Shown piece after piece: positions 9,361 to 22,214 of a DNA stretch of 64,000 nucleotides. Source of the stretch: Ischnura elegans (lineage: Eukaryota > Arthropoda > Insecta > Odonata > Coenagrionidae); the NCBI RefSeq assembly GCF_921293095.1, contig NC_060252.1, forward strand, positions 46,066,881 through 46,130,880. Direction: 5' to 3'. Both the position numbers and the translations under genes were made by a program. Position 1 is the stretch's first letter. Every line of letters starts with the position of its first letter. The notes under the pieces were generated by a model, which did no database searches, was not told where the DNA came from, and saw only the letters and a program-made list of their open reading frames with translations.

Positions 9361-10303
9361 TTCTTACTATACCTATAATCAATGGCCTGATGAGTGAAAA
9401 AAGTATCTCTCTTTCACTTTTTCATCCAGAAACCTTCCCAAAACAAATTTTATCTTCACCTCTTCAAGGCTCTGCCACAAATATTTATCTTATGTGTTCC
9501 CAATAATAGGTTCAGTATCATATCTCAAAATATGCAAAGAGAAAGAAAAAATATCCTGGGGATGCTAGGGAAAAATCTTTAGTAGGAAATTTTTCTAATA
9601 GAGAGAAGTTTTGATACCATACACATTTTTTGGAGTGAATGTAGGTAATGGAAAACGAAGTATATAGCAGGATAGGAGAAAAAGAGCAAAAAATAATATA
9701 TTATGGAGAAACCTGAATTTTTGGGAAAACTAAAATGTACAATACCAATTTTCATAGTAAACTCCAATGAAATAGGGACAAAAATTCGAGTCCAAAAGAG
9801 TCCACTTTACCAAAGATGGCAACGGGATCATTTGTTCTTCATGCGATGAGCTAATATATCCAGTAGCTTTTAATAAAATACGAAGCTACAAATAGTGCAG
9901 AAAGGAAGAACCTTAACCACTGTCAGTAAACAGTTATAATGTGAGTATATACATTCAAAAGTAATGATGCATAAATTGAGGAAATATGAGAAAGAAATTA
10001 AGAAAGACGAGGCTACTTAGTCAATTTAACTATCAATCATCATTGAGAGATACATAAAAGGAAAAATGTATTAAAAATTAGGGAAACTTGAAATTCCCAC
10101 TTCAAACGCGCTTAAGATCACGTTCATAGTTCACTCTTTGGCGCTAGATGGCAGCACGTACTCTTCATGGCAAGGTCCGCTACGGCAAAGCGGCGCTACA
10201 CGGGCGACGCCAATCCATAGCCCATAGCCTCCATTGCGACTATCCCGGCTACGTGGCTGAGCGTAGCTACTTAAAAACGTTTTCATTTATTTATATTTTT
10301 TAG
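9361..10303. other. intergenic and upstream region of the MADF-BESS gene
   Basis: Mostly AT-rich without coding frames. From about 10100 to 10260 it becomes clearly richer in G+C and CpG (GCGGCGCTACACGGGCGACG and neighbours). This is the likely promoter and 5' leader of the gene that follows. Confidence 0.45.
10144..10155 (+). promoter_or_regulatory. CTCF-like core motif upstream of the MADF-BESS gene
   Basis: CTAGATGGCAGC fits the conserved CTCF core (SYAGRKGGCRSY) at every position. The three bases before it (GCG) do not fit the CCA of the longer consensus. It stands at the start of the CpG-enriched block about 150 bp before the first recognised coding exon. A match this short can occur by chance. 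Confidence 0.35.
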
Positions 10304-13300
10304 GAGGTTGAGAAAAGCATAAATACAGAAATGAATAGGCTAATAGAAGAAGTGAGGATACGTCCATGTCTATATGATACATCATGTGATGATTACAAAG
10401 ACGCTATCAAAAGAGATAATAGCTGGGCAGAAGTGGCTCAAATTCTGGAGAGTGATAGTAAGTATAAATAATTCATAAATACTATTAAATAATTAAGAGT
10501 AAAATGTTCTAAAGCTTTGATACACATATCACCCTATCAAACTGATTGGTTGCGCTCGTGTACTTGATAGCGGAAAGCGCTACAATAGCTATATTCATCT
10601 CCGGATGAGGTACGGCAATAATTAATTTTTTGAGAATAGAAGGTAGCTCTGGTAGCACGCTTAGATAGCTGCTAAGATACGAGTTGCCGGATGCTTAATC
10701 GTGCGTCGGGAATTAGATCTCTATGGGAACGCGTGGAAATAATAGGTTCGATACAGAAGTGTCATCGCATAGCCACAGATAATGATCCTTTGTAGCTATT
10801 CGCCTCTAAATTACCCGTTGGTTAATTTTCAGAAGTGGATAATTTCTAAATGAGTTTAGTATGATCCCGAAGTGATAAGCAATCGAAAAAATTATGTTAA
10901 CCAAAATATTTCCTGTCGTGATGTGGAGATAATTTATTTTTTAAGAACAAGTACGACAGCGTAGAGCCTGTTTATGTTCTTTGGACAAAATATAAGGATG
11001 AAGTATCTGCGGTGTCTGACAATCTTATTTTGGCTCAATATTAATTAATTCAGAAAACTGAAAGCAAATGAAACGGGTTTCATCGGTGTCCTTCACGCAT
11101 GTCAGAAACGGTGCTTAAAATCGCTCGAGTTACATAGCAGCAAATATTTACCGACGTGGTTACAATTAGAATAGTATAAAATCCACTACTTTGCAAGTTA
11201 AGATTAATTTTCCGTGAATGACTTGGTTTTATCATCGGTGTGTGACGACACCACCACTCATGGGAAATTATAATTAAAAAATAAGACGAATCTGGGGCAC
11301 TAAGAGTGGCTGGGACACGTAGCTTTACATCATCGTCTCCCCTTACTTTGTTTCACAATCCAATGTAGATGGGAGTCAACTCTCTTATTCAATGGCTAGT
11401 ATTTTCCACTGCTATGCATCTATAAAAGTTTCATTAAGTCAGGCCTTTCTCGATTTGCATATGAAAAGCAGTTTCTATAGTGACAGCTTGCCATTATGGT
11501 CTGAATATTCTCGATTCCTAAAAAAAGTGCTAAGGTACGTCAGAAGGGCGGCTAGGCTGTAAGCAGTAGGAGTTCAAACTCCCCTGGTGGACAGTCTTAT
11601 AGCAAACATACCCTTGATGGACACATCCTATAAGCTTTTCCTTTAAAAAAAAAAAACTTGCTGCAACCTTGCTAAGCACAACCAATGCCCCAGTAATATG
11701 GAATTTGTGAATTTTTTTTAGCATTCTATTCACTATAATCTGAATGAATACCAAAATTGTGTATCTACCTCCATGAGTAGGTAAATGCCAGGTTTAATTT
11801 CTACCCTTCTCTTTCCTTATTTGCAATTTCATTCATCAACAATTCTTCATTAGCTCTATGATAAGATGAATCTAGAATTCACAATTGAGTCCTTGAGAAA
11901 CCTGTCTGGAATATGGAGAAATAGGGCTTGAAACAATAAATTCTACCCCTTAATTTTGAGTGTTATTTGAACAATACACATATTACAAGAAAGAAACGAT
12001 TACTCCTCTGCTGATGGTATTGCATAATATTTGCTTAAAAATAATATTAAGCACATCTCACGAAGGCCTTTCTGAGTTTTACTCATTCCATAGCGCCCAT
12101 GGAAGTGTATCTTATTACAGTCAATCTGGTGCTATTAGCAACACATCAATACGAGAAGCTGCATAAGGTTACTTTTCGTGCACTTGAATTTACAATGAGT
12201 GCTTATTAACCATTTCCATAGGCTTAGAGATGCTGATTTATTACTACATTCTTGGACCTGATAATTTTGCAGGTATCACTGTTAAGAAAAATTGGAAAAA
12301 GCTGAGAGACTGCTTCCGTCAAGCTGTATCCCGACGAGTGACTGAAAGCGAGCAAAAAAATTGGAAGCCTTGGCGGTATGAGAAACAGATGGCATTTTTA
12401 CTTCCATCAATGACATCAAGAACGTAAGTTTCAACCTAGCCAATCTATTAACATAACAAAAATTTATGGATAATAAATGTTCCACAGTATCTGCACATCA
12501 GAGTTCAGTTACTTAAAAATACTTGATGCTACTCAATTATTTATAAGGGTAAAGTTTGGCAAGCAAGTCAATTAAATTATATTTCTTGCATTATAGGCAT
12601 TTATCTTTCACTTGAAATGTAAGCTATGACAGTGATGTCTGAATTTTTTGGGTATGCATCCACATGTGTTAATTTTTAGTTAACAATTTTGCTGACTATC
12701 ATGTCGCAGGTGATCGATTCTGGTTCTCGTTTTGTTTACATGCAAGTGGTTATCAGAATACCCAAATTGTGTTGATCGGCCTGTCTCTTCCACTCTCCTC
12801 CATGAATTATTGACAAAGGAAGAAACTAATTTGGGACAACCAACATGCAGTATCTGGACCACCACCCGCATACAAATAAGACAAACACAGGACACAATCA
12901 CCTTTGACCTAAAGGTACTGACAGAATAGCAAAACTTTTATCTAAAACCAACGGATGCAGAGGCATACCATAAAAATTCAGGCGTTAACTGGTCAACATC
13001 GTGGAAACCTAAGAGCTAATGTTGTGAAATATGTGGATTTAGGGGGAAGGCTCGCCCTCCCAGACGCTTAAAAAGGTAGAAAAGATATTTAATGCGGTTA
13101 TCAATATGTTAGTTTTGTTATGTATATTACGAAGCCTTAATAATTTAATTTCATATCAAAATAAAGAGAATATTTCACATAGTAATTGTTGTACGCTGTT
13201 TTTAATCTCAAATATGAGGAAACTGATTGCCTGTCAGGCCCTTGTGGTACCCCACCCCCAAGAAAACAATCTGGCCTTGATCAGTGAGAGAAGTTTCGGT

Positions 13301-16108
13301 GGAGCTCCTTAATGCATCTGATTACAATAAATGGCATGTTATGAAAAACGAGAGTTGACTGTAGTATGAAGTAACAGATAAGAAAATAGGGGTGGCCAGG
13401 AGCAGAGATATATCCTACTATCTCTGGGGAGACATTCTGGCGACCATAGAGAATATTGTATTCCTAGAATAAGAGATTGACTCAGCTCTGGCACCTCTTA
13501 GCATCATATTTTGCATTATAACATTAGTTTAGTATATTTTCCTGATAAGGGGACTATGTTAGATTAACATTATTATATAGTATATGTGTATGTTTTCATT
13601 GTTAATGCCAAGTTGAACAATTTGAAGTTATTAGTGCCAGCATTAAGTCAGAAAAATTATTTAGTGGCAGCTCAATAGGTGTTGGGATGCATTTTGGGGG
13701 AGCTCATTTGAAGAAGGTAAACTCAAGGCCAAGCATTGCTGGGAATAGATAGGTTTTAACCAATTTACTTCCTCACTCCTAGAGATTAACTTTTCCTCAT
13801 TGAATTTAAGGGAGGTAGATTAACTATGTATCTATTACTTCTCAGGATAGACTATTGGTTCATTCAATGGGGGATGGAAATCATCCAAGAGTAAGATTGA
13901 AAAATTAGAATTTAAAGTACTCAATTTATGTTATAATTTCTCAATATGAATTTACCGGAATTTAAGAGACTAAATAAAACTAATCATGGTTAGACTAAAA
14001 CATGAAAACTAATGGTTAGACTTAAACACGATAAAAAAGTTAAATTCAGTTTTTCTGTTTACTCTTTACTGCACCTTGGCTCGTAAGAATTGAGCACAGT
14101 GGTTCTTAATAATTGAGATACAATTAGCAGAAACTTTAATTTTATTAATACAGATAAACACAATTTGAGGGCTTCCTTTAAAAAGTGGGAAAATTTAACG
14201 ACAAGATATTTATAAAAAATCATAAGTAAGAATAAAGAAGAAAACTGTTTCCAAGGAAGGCAGGTACCCTTTATTCAATTTTGATGCTTCTCAAAAATTA
14301 TTTTACTGAAATATTCAAAACCTACGTTTGCATTGCAAAATAATTTTTTGTCCCCCAAGTTGATTGCTTTGGCTAAAGAAAATGCTCTTCAGAGGCATGA
14401 AAGAAAGTGAAATCATATCCACAAGGTATTTGTCCATTTTTTCAAACATCAACTCAAAAGCACTTAAGATGAATTTCTCACCTTACATTATTCTACCGAT
14501 TAAGGTATGTTTCCATGGTGTACAAAAGGGGCATTCTGGCAGCCTCCCTTTCAGTCTAACTAAAATTCTAACAAACTAACTCCGTTTTCAACATTCTTCG
14601 CCTAACCTTTTATATTTTTACCACTAACTGTTTATTACATCAATATTTTACATGAATAATTGGGCATTTTTTGACGAATTCACCCGATCAACCGACTTAC
14701 ATAGGCAGCCAAGGACCGAACGGTTTAGAGTTGTTGCACCACACCCTGTTCAAAAATCCTATCAACACAGTTGAACGACCTTCAGTCCTATGACTCTCTC
14801 TCCATATATGTATATCTAAAGGGGATTTGGCTGACGTAAATGCATGCATTTCTATGGGAAGTCACACTCAATTGTGTTATAGTCAACTCAAAAAATGCTA
14901 TCATGATTAACTACATATAATGGTAACCTAGAATAACCATGTAAATCAGTATTAGTTGTATGATGCTAACTGCCGATAGAAACGTTGTGCATCCCATCTG
15001 GGCGCTGTCTCAAGTCTCATTTTAAAAAGCCTAGCCCCTCCTGTACATATGTTTTAATTACACAATATAATTGTATTTAATTAAATTTTACAATTTACTG
15101 AGGATTGCAGGCTTTATTTTACCTAGAAGTGCAAGGTAAGGTTTATTTTCTGCATTTATGACAAAGAGGCACGTAATGTAAATTTCTTGTATTTAATTTG
15201 TAATTTAAGAAAATAATATCAGTTTTGATTAAGACTGATAATTAGGTTGTGATTAGAAAAGTTTTTTTTTCTAACATAAATTTTGGTCTTAACTACACAG
15301 ATTTATCTATCAGGCAACTTTAAGTACAATAATATCTGTTTTTCTTAAATTTGCAATAAACAGGTTTCCTGAAGCAGGACTTTCACTTTCATTTGGATTG
15401 TCACAGTTGAGGTTCCAATGAGCTATGATTTTTCTCTTAGTTACAGTATGCCACCTTTCTTCCCTCATAGAGCCATGGTTCTTCATCGGAATGGTCACAG
15501 TGAATGATCTTGACATTGAAATATTTCACACCTTACCACAACTTCCCTAACCTAGAAAGTTTCCATTTCACCCAATGGTTAGATTCCTGGCCTAAGGTTT
15601 GTTTTCTTGTCCAGAGTAATTTTTTCCCATGGCAATTCATTTTAACTCTTCTTAGAGGTCATAATGGACCCAAATATATAAAAGCACCTTCAAGCCAGGA
15701 AAATCACTAGACAAGGAAGTTAATTAGCTTGAAGCTATATATCCATTTTTTGGATGTTTCAGGAATCGTGTCAACTATGCCCAACATGATTGTGAAGGGA
15801 CAAGTCAAGATGATCTCCCTCAGACGGAGGCACCTGGCGGACAAGCTTTCGTAATTGAGGATGTTATGACAGTACCAAAAGTGAAGAAACGCAAGAGCAC
15901 CTCATCTGATGTGGATTGTGTGGTTGAGTACTTGGATGATAGTAGAAACAATACCTCCAAGCTGGATGACTTAGATCTGTTCTTTGCGAGTGCTTGTCAA
16001 TCGACAAGGAAGCTTCCCAGGAGATTCCAGAATCTAGTAAAAAGGGAAATTTTGGACTCAATTGCAAGAGCAGAAGACCAGAATGAAGAGGCAGATTACA
16101 AATATTGA
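10304..16108 (+). CDS. MADF-BESS domain protein, three coding exons
   Basis: Exons are 10304-10457, 12273-12423 and 15763-16108, with GT-AG introns (donors GTAAGT twice; acceptors TTTTAG, TTGCAG and TTTCAG). Phases join cleanly: A+GT gives Ser, AC+G gives Thr. Taking the first in-frame Met at 10331, the protein is 207 aa; nine more codons are open back to the acceptor, so an upstream coding exon is possible. Residues about 4-90 are a MADF domain: RLIEEVRIRPCLYD, YKDAIKRDNSWAEVAQIL, VKKNWKKLRDCFRQ, WRYEKQMAFLLP. Residues about 161-196 are a BESS motif (LDDLDLFFASACQS, KLPRRFQNLVKREILDSI). A basic KVKKRK stretch near 132-137 may be a nuclear signal. MADF domains bind DNA and BESS motifs bind proteins, so a nuclear transcriptional co-regulator is likely. 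Poly(A) signal AATAAA is at 16144-16149. Confidence 0.87.
10458..12272 (+). other. intron 1 of the MADF-BESS gene
   Basis: A 1.8-kb intron, AT-rich, without recognised coding sequence. A short stretch near 11530-11590 resembles a tRNA T-arm (GGAGTTCAAACTCC) and is discussed among the rejected items. Confidence 0.7.
12424..15762 (+). other. intron 2 of the MADF-BESS gene
   Basis: A 3.3-kb intron, AT-rich, with only short chance frames. I recognise no transposon ends or RNA genes in it. Confidence 0.7.
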
Positions 16109-16143
16109 GCAGCATTGGCTAATATTTCCTAATTGAGTTGTGC

Positions 16144-16149
16144 AATAAA
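16144..16149 (+). promoter_or_regulatory. poly(A) signal of the MADF-BESS gene
   Basis: Canonical AATAAA, 36 bp after the stop codon, which implies a very short 3' UTR. Confidence 0.65.
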
Positions 16150-17262
16150 ATGAAACACTTATTTCCATGAATGTATTGATTGGCGTGTGCAGACCATGGT
16201 GGTGTTCAGAATTGTGACTTGACTGCAATCAGGCTTATGTCTAATATGACGGGATGACAAATGGGTCACATGTGTTGCTTATGGTTCATTGAATTTTGTA
16301 TATCATTGAAAACAACAATCACCCCTGTATACTCACAAATGTTCTGGTAAATTCATTATTTAATTCTAGCAATAAAACTAAGCCTGTTCCACAACTTAGG
16401 GCATTGCTACATAAATTTTTCTCATTATTGGAATTGTAAGAGAAAAATTAAATATTATATAATTGGTATAATAATGATAAAAAATCTTGAGAATGAGTTA
16501 AACTGGCCAAAAGGATATTGCAATTGATAAGGGAGAGAAAATCTTCTGTCACATATTAATGTACAAATAAGAGTATGTATGAAGATGTCATGATTAAGCG
16601 TTTCTCTGCTCATTCTACCAGTGTTAACAGTTGCTATTGAACTAATGCTGATTTTATAGAAAAAATAAAGATCAGAATTTCTCTGAAAATAAAAATGTAT
16701 TTTTCACAATAAACAAAAATGTGTACAGAAAAATATCATAAGCAAAGCTGAAGAATGACCGATCTTAGTGCCATTGACAATTCAGTGCATGTATTCCAAA
16801 CTCTTCTACGATAGGTCGAATAAATTATTTGAATACGTTTTTCTTAAGTCATGCAATGAAAAATGCACCTTATATGAAACAGAAATCACGAAAATTGGCC
16901 ACATAATTCTTGCTAGAGCCTAACATTACATTCCAAACATGCAGGTGAACTAACCATTAAATGCAATGATTATTCATTATCATTACATTTAACCCTTTCC
17001 CTACGAATGACGAAAATATGAGGCAGGACGTTTCTTGACCCGGGAGACATAAGCAGCAAATTTTTGACGGATATTTCTACGCAAGCGATTGAATGCCAAA
17101 AATATGTACAAGTTACCTAGGTCTCCCCCTTTTACGTCGGTCAGGGGTTCGCAAAGTCTTAGTTCTGGAACTCAACAAAGCGGGACAGGTTGTACCCTCG
17201 AAATCTGGGAGCTGGTACCCAGACCTTATCTTATAATACCCATCTTTGTGGTAATGGTCATT
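16150..17262. other. intergenic, AT-rich
   Basis: No gene is recognised. At 16993 a TTTAACCC stretch resembles a piggyBac-type end but has no partner. Confidence 0.5.
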
Positions 17263-17558
17263 CAATAGGATAGTTTCCTATTTTTTTAAATTGCCTAAAT
17301 TGAAAGATTATTACTCCTGGAGTAAGTATTTCACGCTTTTAGATTTTTAAATGATGATACCCATTTTTCACAATTAAATGATAATTGAACATTTTCAAGC
17401 GCACGAAAATGCAATGGCTAAGTATGAATGCTGGGAAAAGCCCCTGTGACGTCATTCTGGTTTCAGCTGCCACCATGTGAGGCCACCTTGGTGTGAGGCT
17501 ATGAGCACCACTGTGATGCAGGCTGCTAGCAGGTAGCGCTTGGCTTAAATGAGGATTA

Positions 17559-20421
17559 TTAACCCTTAAACAGCGGAGTTTTTTTTCGGAGTTTTATTTT
17601 GTTTTTCCGTTATAAACTGCTTAATTACTGCCCAAGCATTCAGAATAACGCTTAGTTTTAAAGTTCTGTTGATTCGTTCTTGCTAGAGGGGGTGTGCCCA
17701 TATGGGCACGCTAGCCGTTCCGGCCACCGGTCTGCATTCTGCAGACGAATCGCTCGAACCATCATAATTGTCATTTTTATTGTGTGATACGCCATTTATT
17801 TTTGCATTTACCTATAGTACTTCTTTTATTTGACAATTTGAAGTAATTTCATATCATTATACTTTATTTTTTTTCGGTTTAAACATTTTTTTGGCTATCC
17901 ATAGAAATTAACAGTATAAAACTCAGTTTTGAATACAGTTATTGAATGAAAAAAACATGTTATCAATGAGTTTATTAACAAAATTAGTCCTATATTGCTG
18001 GTACAGTCTTTGACAACTATAAATTGGGTTTTTAATTGCAGAGTATGATAGTCAGAATTCCATTAAAGGCAAATACCTGGGCACTTAGCATATTCTGAGC
18101 GCGCGCGGGAAGATTATTTTTCACAAGAAAATCGGCGTCTATGAAACGGGACAAATTGGTTATCTCTGTCTTAATACCTTATGTCATCAGACTTTCTATG
18201 ATTAGTTGCACTTGATAGGGAAGGTTAAATACGACCACCAGGTCTGGGAAAGGTACATCTTCGTTACAAAAACACTTGTGCAATCTCTCGCCTAAGGCTT
18301 CCTGCGGTATATTTGAACTAGAATTTTCCGTACAGATCCAGGCATTTACAATGACAGCCTCAAGGAGATAGCTTCATGTGGACCATCACTATTTTTTCCT
18401 CTGATAGCATTCCTGTACCTGTTGATATTTTGATCCGTGGGATCAGTTCCGCCCATCTAAATATTGTAGCTAGAGACCATTGCTGGCTGCCTAACTTGTA
18501 CAGTTTTTGAGGTAACACGTGGGAATCTCGTGACCTTTGTGAGTGGGTGTACACATTGGCAAGGTGACTTGAAAGTCACTACCGAATAGTCATTCTATCT
18601 AGCAGCAACAATATTCCTTTCTTTCTCCCGTGCGAAAGCATGGGAGCAGCAGGGCTGCTTAGCTAGCTGTTTTTTCGATCAATGGGAAACTTTTGGGTAT
18701 CCTTTTTCTCAGAACCCTCCCAGTGCCCTCATATCCTTGAGATTTTAACTGAATTATGAGAGGGAAGCTAGTAAACCAATTGTTAAAATAAATGGAAAAC
18801 ATTTATTGCTTGCTCTAGTAAATTGTCCAACATGATAAGCAAATACGAAGAGAATTTACCTACGAATTTATGGTAGTTATTTTTCTCTTCAACACTCAGT
18901 CCTTGCTATGTGCTGAAGTCCACCAAGTAATCTTGAGGAGTATTCAAGCACTCAATACTATATTTTAAAGCCGAAACTTTTAGGTTCACCCCGTATGAAC
19001 TGTTTGCAGCCATGATTGCCAAAATTATTATCATGGATTTATGGTATTTTAGCTCGGGGGTTGGCACATAGTTTTCTGAACAAACGTACCGTATCATATT
19101 TATGAATGGCCTAAGTGTGCACATTTTTTCGCTGTTATCGTAGTGATTATCAGCTGCACAGTGAAAAACCCTCATTATATTTTGCAACCTTGTGAATGGC
19201 ATTATACACCACAGTGTTTCGGACATCATCGCCACTCTCCCAAAAATTCTCTTACTGCAGACAGCAATAACCACTCAGAAAAGAATTGAATAGAATAAAG
19301 AAAAATAAATTTCTTCCGTCATGAACATTTCGGAAACCTCAACTAGGAATTTACCGGAAATTCAGTGAAATTCATTTCGAGGAATATATTCTCAGCGGAT
19401 GACACGTCATCTCGTGCTTATGTGTACGTCTCGGTCATTTTACTGTCTCCTCCATCCTGCTCGGGACAAAACTGATATAGGTGCAATGGTTGCTTGTTAA
19501 CTTTCGCCTTGATTGTCTCCTTGCGACTTACAACCAGGGATTGGACTTAGTTGGAAAATTTGACCACGAGTTCAATGTGGTCGATGTGATCAAGGTTCAA
19601 TCAATCTACTTTTTATTGTTACGAAGTTTATATGCGATACAAAGCGGTTCACAATGAACTTCATCATTGTATTTATCAAACATCCTTTCCCCTTCCACCA
19701 TGCCCTTGATTTTTGGGTATGTATACCAGTGGTAGAAAATAGCCCTATCATTATTCATACTACATATATAGTTGAGTAAAGTATAACGCAAGCACGATGA
19801 ATAAAAGTGTTGAATAGTAAAAAATGTATTTTTTATACTAAAAATTAATGGAAATATTACAAAAAATATTGATGCCTATAAAATCAAGTGACATAAGAAA
19901 AAAATGAAAGATTGACAAAAACTTAGCGTTTTACATCGAAATTATTTGATAACAGACCCAATAACAACGTTTGTAGCGAAGGACACCCGCCAAAAAAGGC
20001 ACCCCCGGCTACCGTTCCCATATGGGATCACCCAAAAATAAATTCAAATTCCTTGTCTCATACGAAAGATATTACTATGCTTGCAAAAGAAACCGAAGTT
20101 GACAACATTCATTATGAGGATAAGATTAAATACTTAGCCGAGTATAAAAAATAAAAAGGAAAAAAATCGCATTTACTGAAGACACATCGCCATTTTTTCT
20201 CTTTTGCCTCCTCGATCAGAGTGAGTAAGAATACCTATCCTGCCACAGTCAATTGCTGGTATAAATTCTGGCCGTAAGCACACGAACCGAATAAAGTGAT
20301 ACATTGTAATCATTTTAGGCGAAAACAGCATGCTCTATAATGTTTGGGTTAGAATTTATACGAAATTCTTTAGACCACTGCAGCTGTGCCCATATGGGCA
20401 CGCTAGCCGTTCATGGGTTAA
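17559..20421 (-). mobile_element. piggyBac-type DNA transposon fossil (2855 bp) at TTAA
   Basis: The element is 17563-20417 between TTAA copies at 17559-17562 and 20418-20421. Copies 2 and 3 of the host MITE carry the uninterrupted site (ATTATTAATACC), a direct empty-site proof. Ends are CCCTTAAACAGCGG and, from the right, CCCATGAACGGCTAGCG. A 26-bp stretch holding the 16-bp palindrome GTGCCCATATGGGCAC recurs in the same orientation at 17694-17719 and 20386-20411. The transposase is on the minus strand and badly decayed. Confidence 0.88.
18906..19274 (-). pseudogene. piggyBac transposase fragment
   Basis: A 122-codon minus-strand frame. It reads WCIMPFTRLQNIMRVFHCAA, then RPFINMIRYVCSENYVPTPEL, which matches the layout of the piggyBac transposase domain (R-F..I.R.LHF.DN, then RP.I...N). 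The next conserved block, normally ELS.DESM with the first catalytic Asp, is read here as ELKYHKSM, so the catalytic Asp appears lost. Further pieces may lie in small frames at 18360-18554 and 19606-19791. An intact relative would have about 550-600 residues, so most of it is degraded. Confidence 0.72.
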
Positions 20422-20778
20422 TACCCTATCAAACGAAGGAAACTTTCCGACCTTAGGCAATTCTAATAGGTGATTATTAAGAGATGTTTTCCTGAGCTCT
20501 GTGCCACATGCGCACATTGGTAATTTCAGATGATGTAAAACTCCTGACTACTCGTATAGCATCTAGGTTCCTGTGACGTCACTTGTGGCATCGCATGGGT
20601 GCCAATCTGGCCTTTTTCAAATGAGGTTAAAATTGACCCTTGCCATTCGCCATAACATATTCATCTGAAATGGGGTTTCTAAAACCAAATGATTTGTATA
20701 TTATGAATACACTAACGTTGGGTAACGAGTCGCAATCAATGCCTTTCGTTTTCTTTGATGAAGGAAACTACCCTATTG

Positions 20779-22214
20779 TTCATTCAGTCAGTTTTCGAGA
20801 TAAATATTTGTGCCTTTACACAAAAAATATAAACTAAGAAATGAATTCTTTGTCTTTTGAGCAGCGATTACAATGTTTAACAAAAATTCTACAATAAATA
20901 TGAACTTATATCTCGATTTCAGTATAGACATCAACAAGGAAATTGTTGCTGAATTAAATGCATTATTTTGACAGTAGAGCTTCAATCAAAATTTCATAAT
21001 CCTCAGAATAAAATGAGGAATTCAATCTGAAGTCTGCAAACGCTTGCAAGCAACAATTATCCATATAGCTAATTCATATGAACACAGCATGATTGACAGC
21101 AAACCAATGCCGTAGGTAGGGTTAAAACCCCGAAAGGAGGGAGCCCAACTATCCTTGGAGTCCAAGGTAATGCGAAGTCCCCGCTAAAAACGGTCAAAAA
21201 AGGTTGGTGCTGAGAGTGCGTGACTATCAGTGAGACCCTTCTTAATGAATGACCTGCAAAAATGCTCCTTACGGAGAGGACGGAAGAGTCTCTTGGGGCT
21301 CAGTACAACAGTCAGGCTAATGCGAGAACTCCACCATCTCAAAAGGGTTAATGTTATCATATTCCTCATTAATCATACTTCTGTGTAGGATAGAAAAAAA
21401 ACCCTTGCTTCAAAGTTGTGAAAATGTAAAATTACTAAGAAATACTATGTGGGAGAAACATCCCCACAGCAATTTGAACAGCCCATATCATAATACCTAG
21501 TTATAGCATGTTTTCTATGTATACAAGATATTTGCCTCTCTTAGATGTACTAGACAAGAATCTCAATTCATTTTACTTAGCTTGACACAAGTTAGGAATT
21601 ATCACGCGTTAGAAGTTAGTCTTATATTACAAGCAGCATCAAAATGTTAAATCTTCAAAGCTCTCAATCAATTTCACTGATTGAGGTTCCTAAAAGAATT
21701 GAAATGAATGCCACAGTGATGAAAAACCATAAATATGGTCCTCCTACAGCTATTCATTGGCAGACAAAAGAAAATTTCGTAATGCTAAGATAATTTATGA
21801 AAGTCCCTTTCAATGTGTATTGTTTGTAATACCAGAACAACTATGATAAAAATGAAATATTAAGTATACTACCATACTAAGTTTTGAGCAATTAGCAAAT
21901 AAATGCTGAAAATGAAGTAAAATCATATTAGATACTAGAAAAAACCACAAATAGTATCTCATACAACTTGAAAACTTAATAACTAAGGAAATGTATAAAT
22001 TGCGTATGTATTCTTGTTTATAGCAGTGAGGCGATTCCATTGGAGGCCAAATTTTCTAATACAAAAGGTGTTTTCACATGACCCTTCTTCAGTATCACAG
22101 GCAAAATGCTTGCCAGCCAACAATTGCTTAAAAAAGGTCACACAGCTATATTCAGAAAGTATAATTGGATATTTACTCAGAGCTGTACAGGTGATACATG
22201 CATAACATGATTCA
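20779..22214. other. unannotated AT-rich sequence
   Basis: No coding exon is recognised. The stretch at 21115-21350 is richer in G+C and unlike its surroundings, but I could not match it to a repeat. Confidence 0.4.

Larger units (their letters stand above)
17263..20778 (+). mobile_element. 0.66-kb MITE family copy 1, split by a piggyBac element
   Basis: The copy starts CAATAGGATAGTTTCCT and ends with the inverse of CAATAGGGTAGTTTCCT. Without the piggyBac insertion it is about 657 bp. Copies 2 (27136-27736, reversed) and 3 (34690-35363) align over the whole length. The family has no coding capacity; the short frame at 20640-20837 is an accident of the repeat. Its own target duplication is unclear, so the superfamily is open. 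Confidence 0.85.

Noticed and set aside
11530-11655. tRNA-like stretch (GGAGTTCAAACTCC) with a following poly-A run in a MADF-BESS intron
   Set aside because: The T-arm loop is one base short and no convincing A box stands at the right distance, so I do not call a tRNA or SINE.
16980-17060. TTTAACCCTTTCCCTACG as a piggyBac-type end
   Set aside because: No matching inverted end or second TTAA found at a sensible distance.
21115-21350. GC-richer stretch with GGGTTAA at both sides
   Set aside because: The two words are in direct, not inverted, orientation and no terminal repeat follows.
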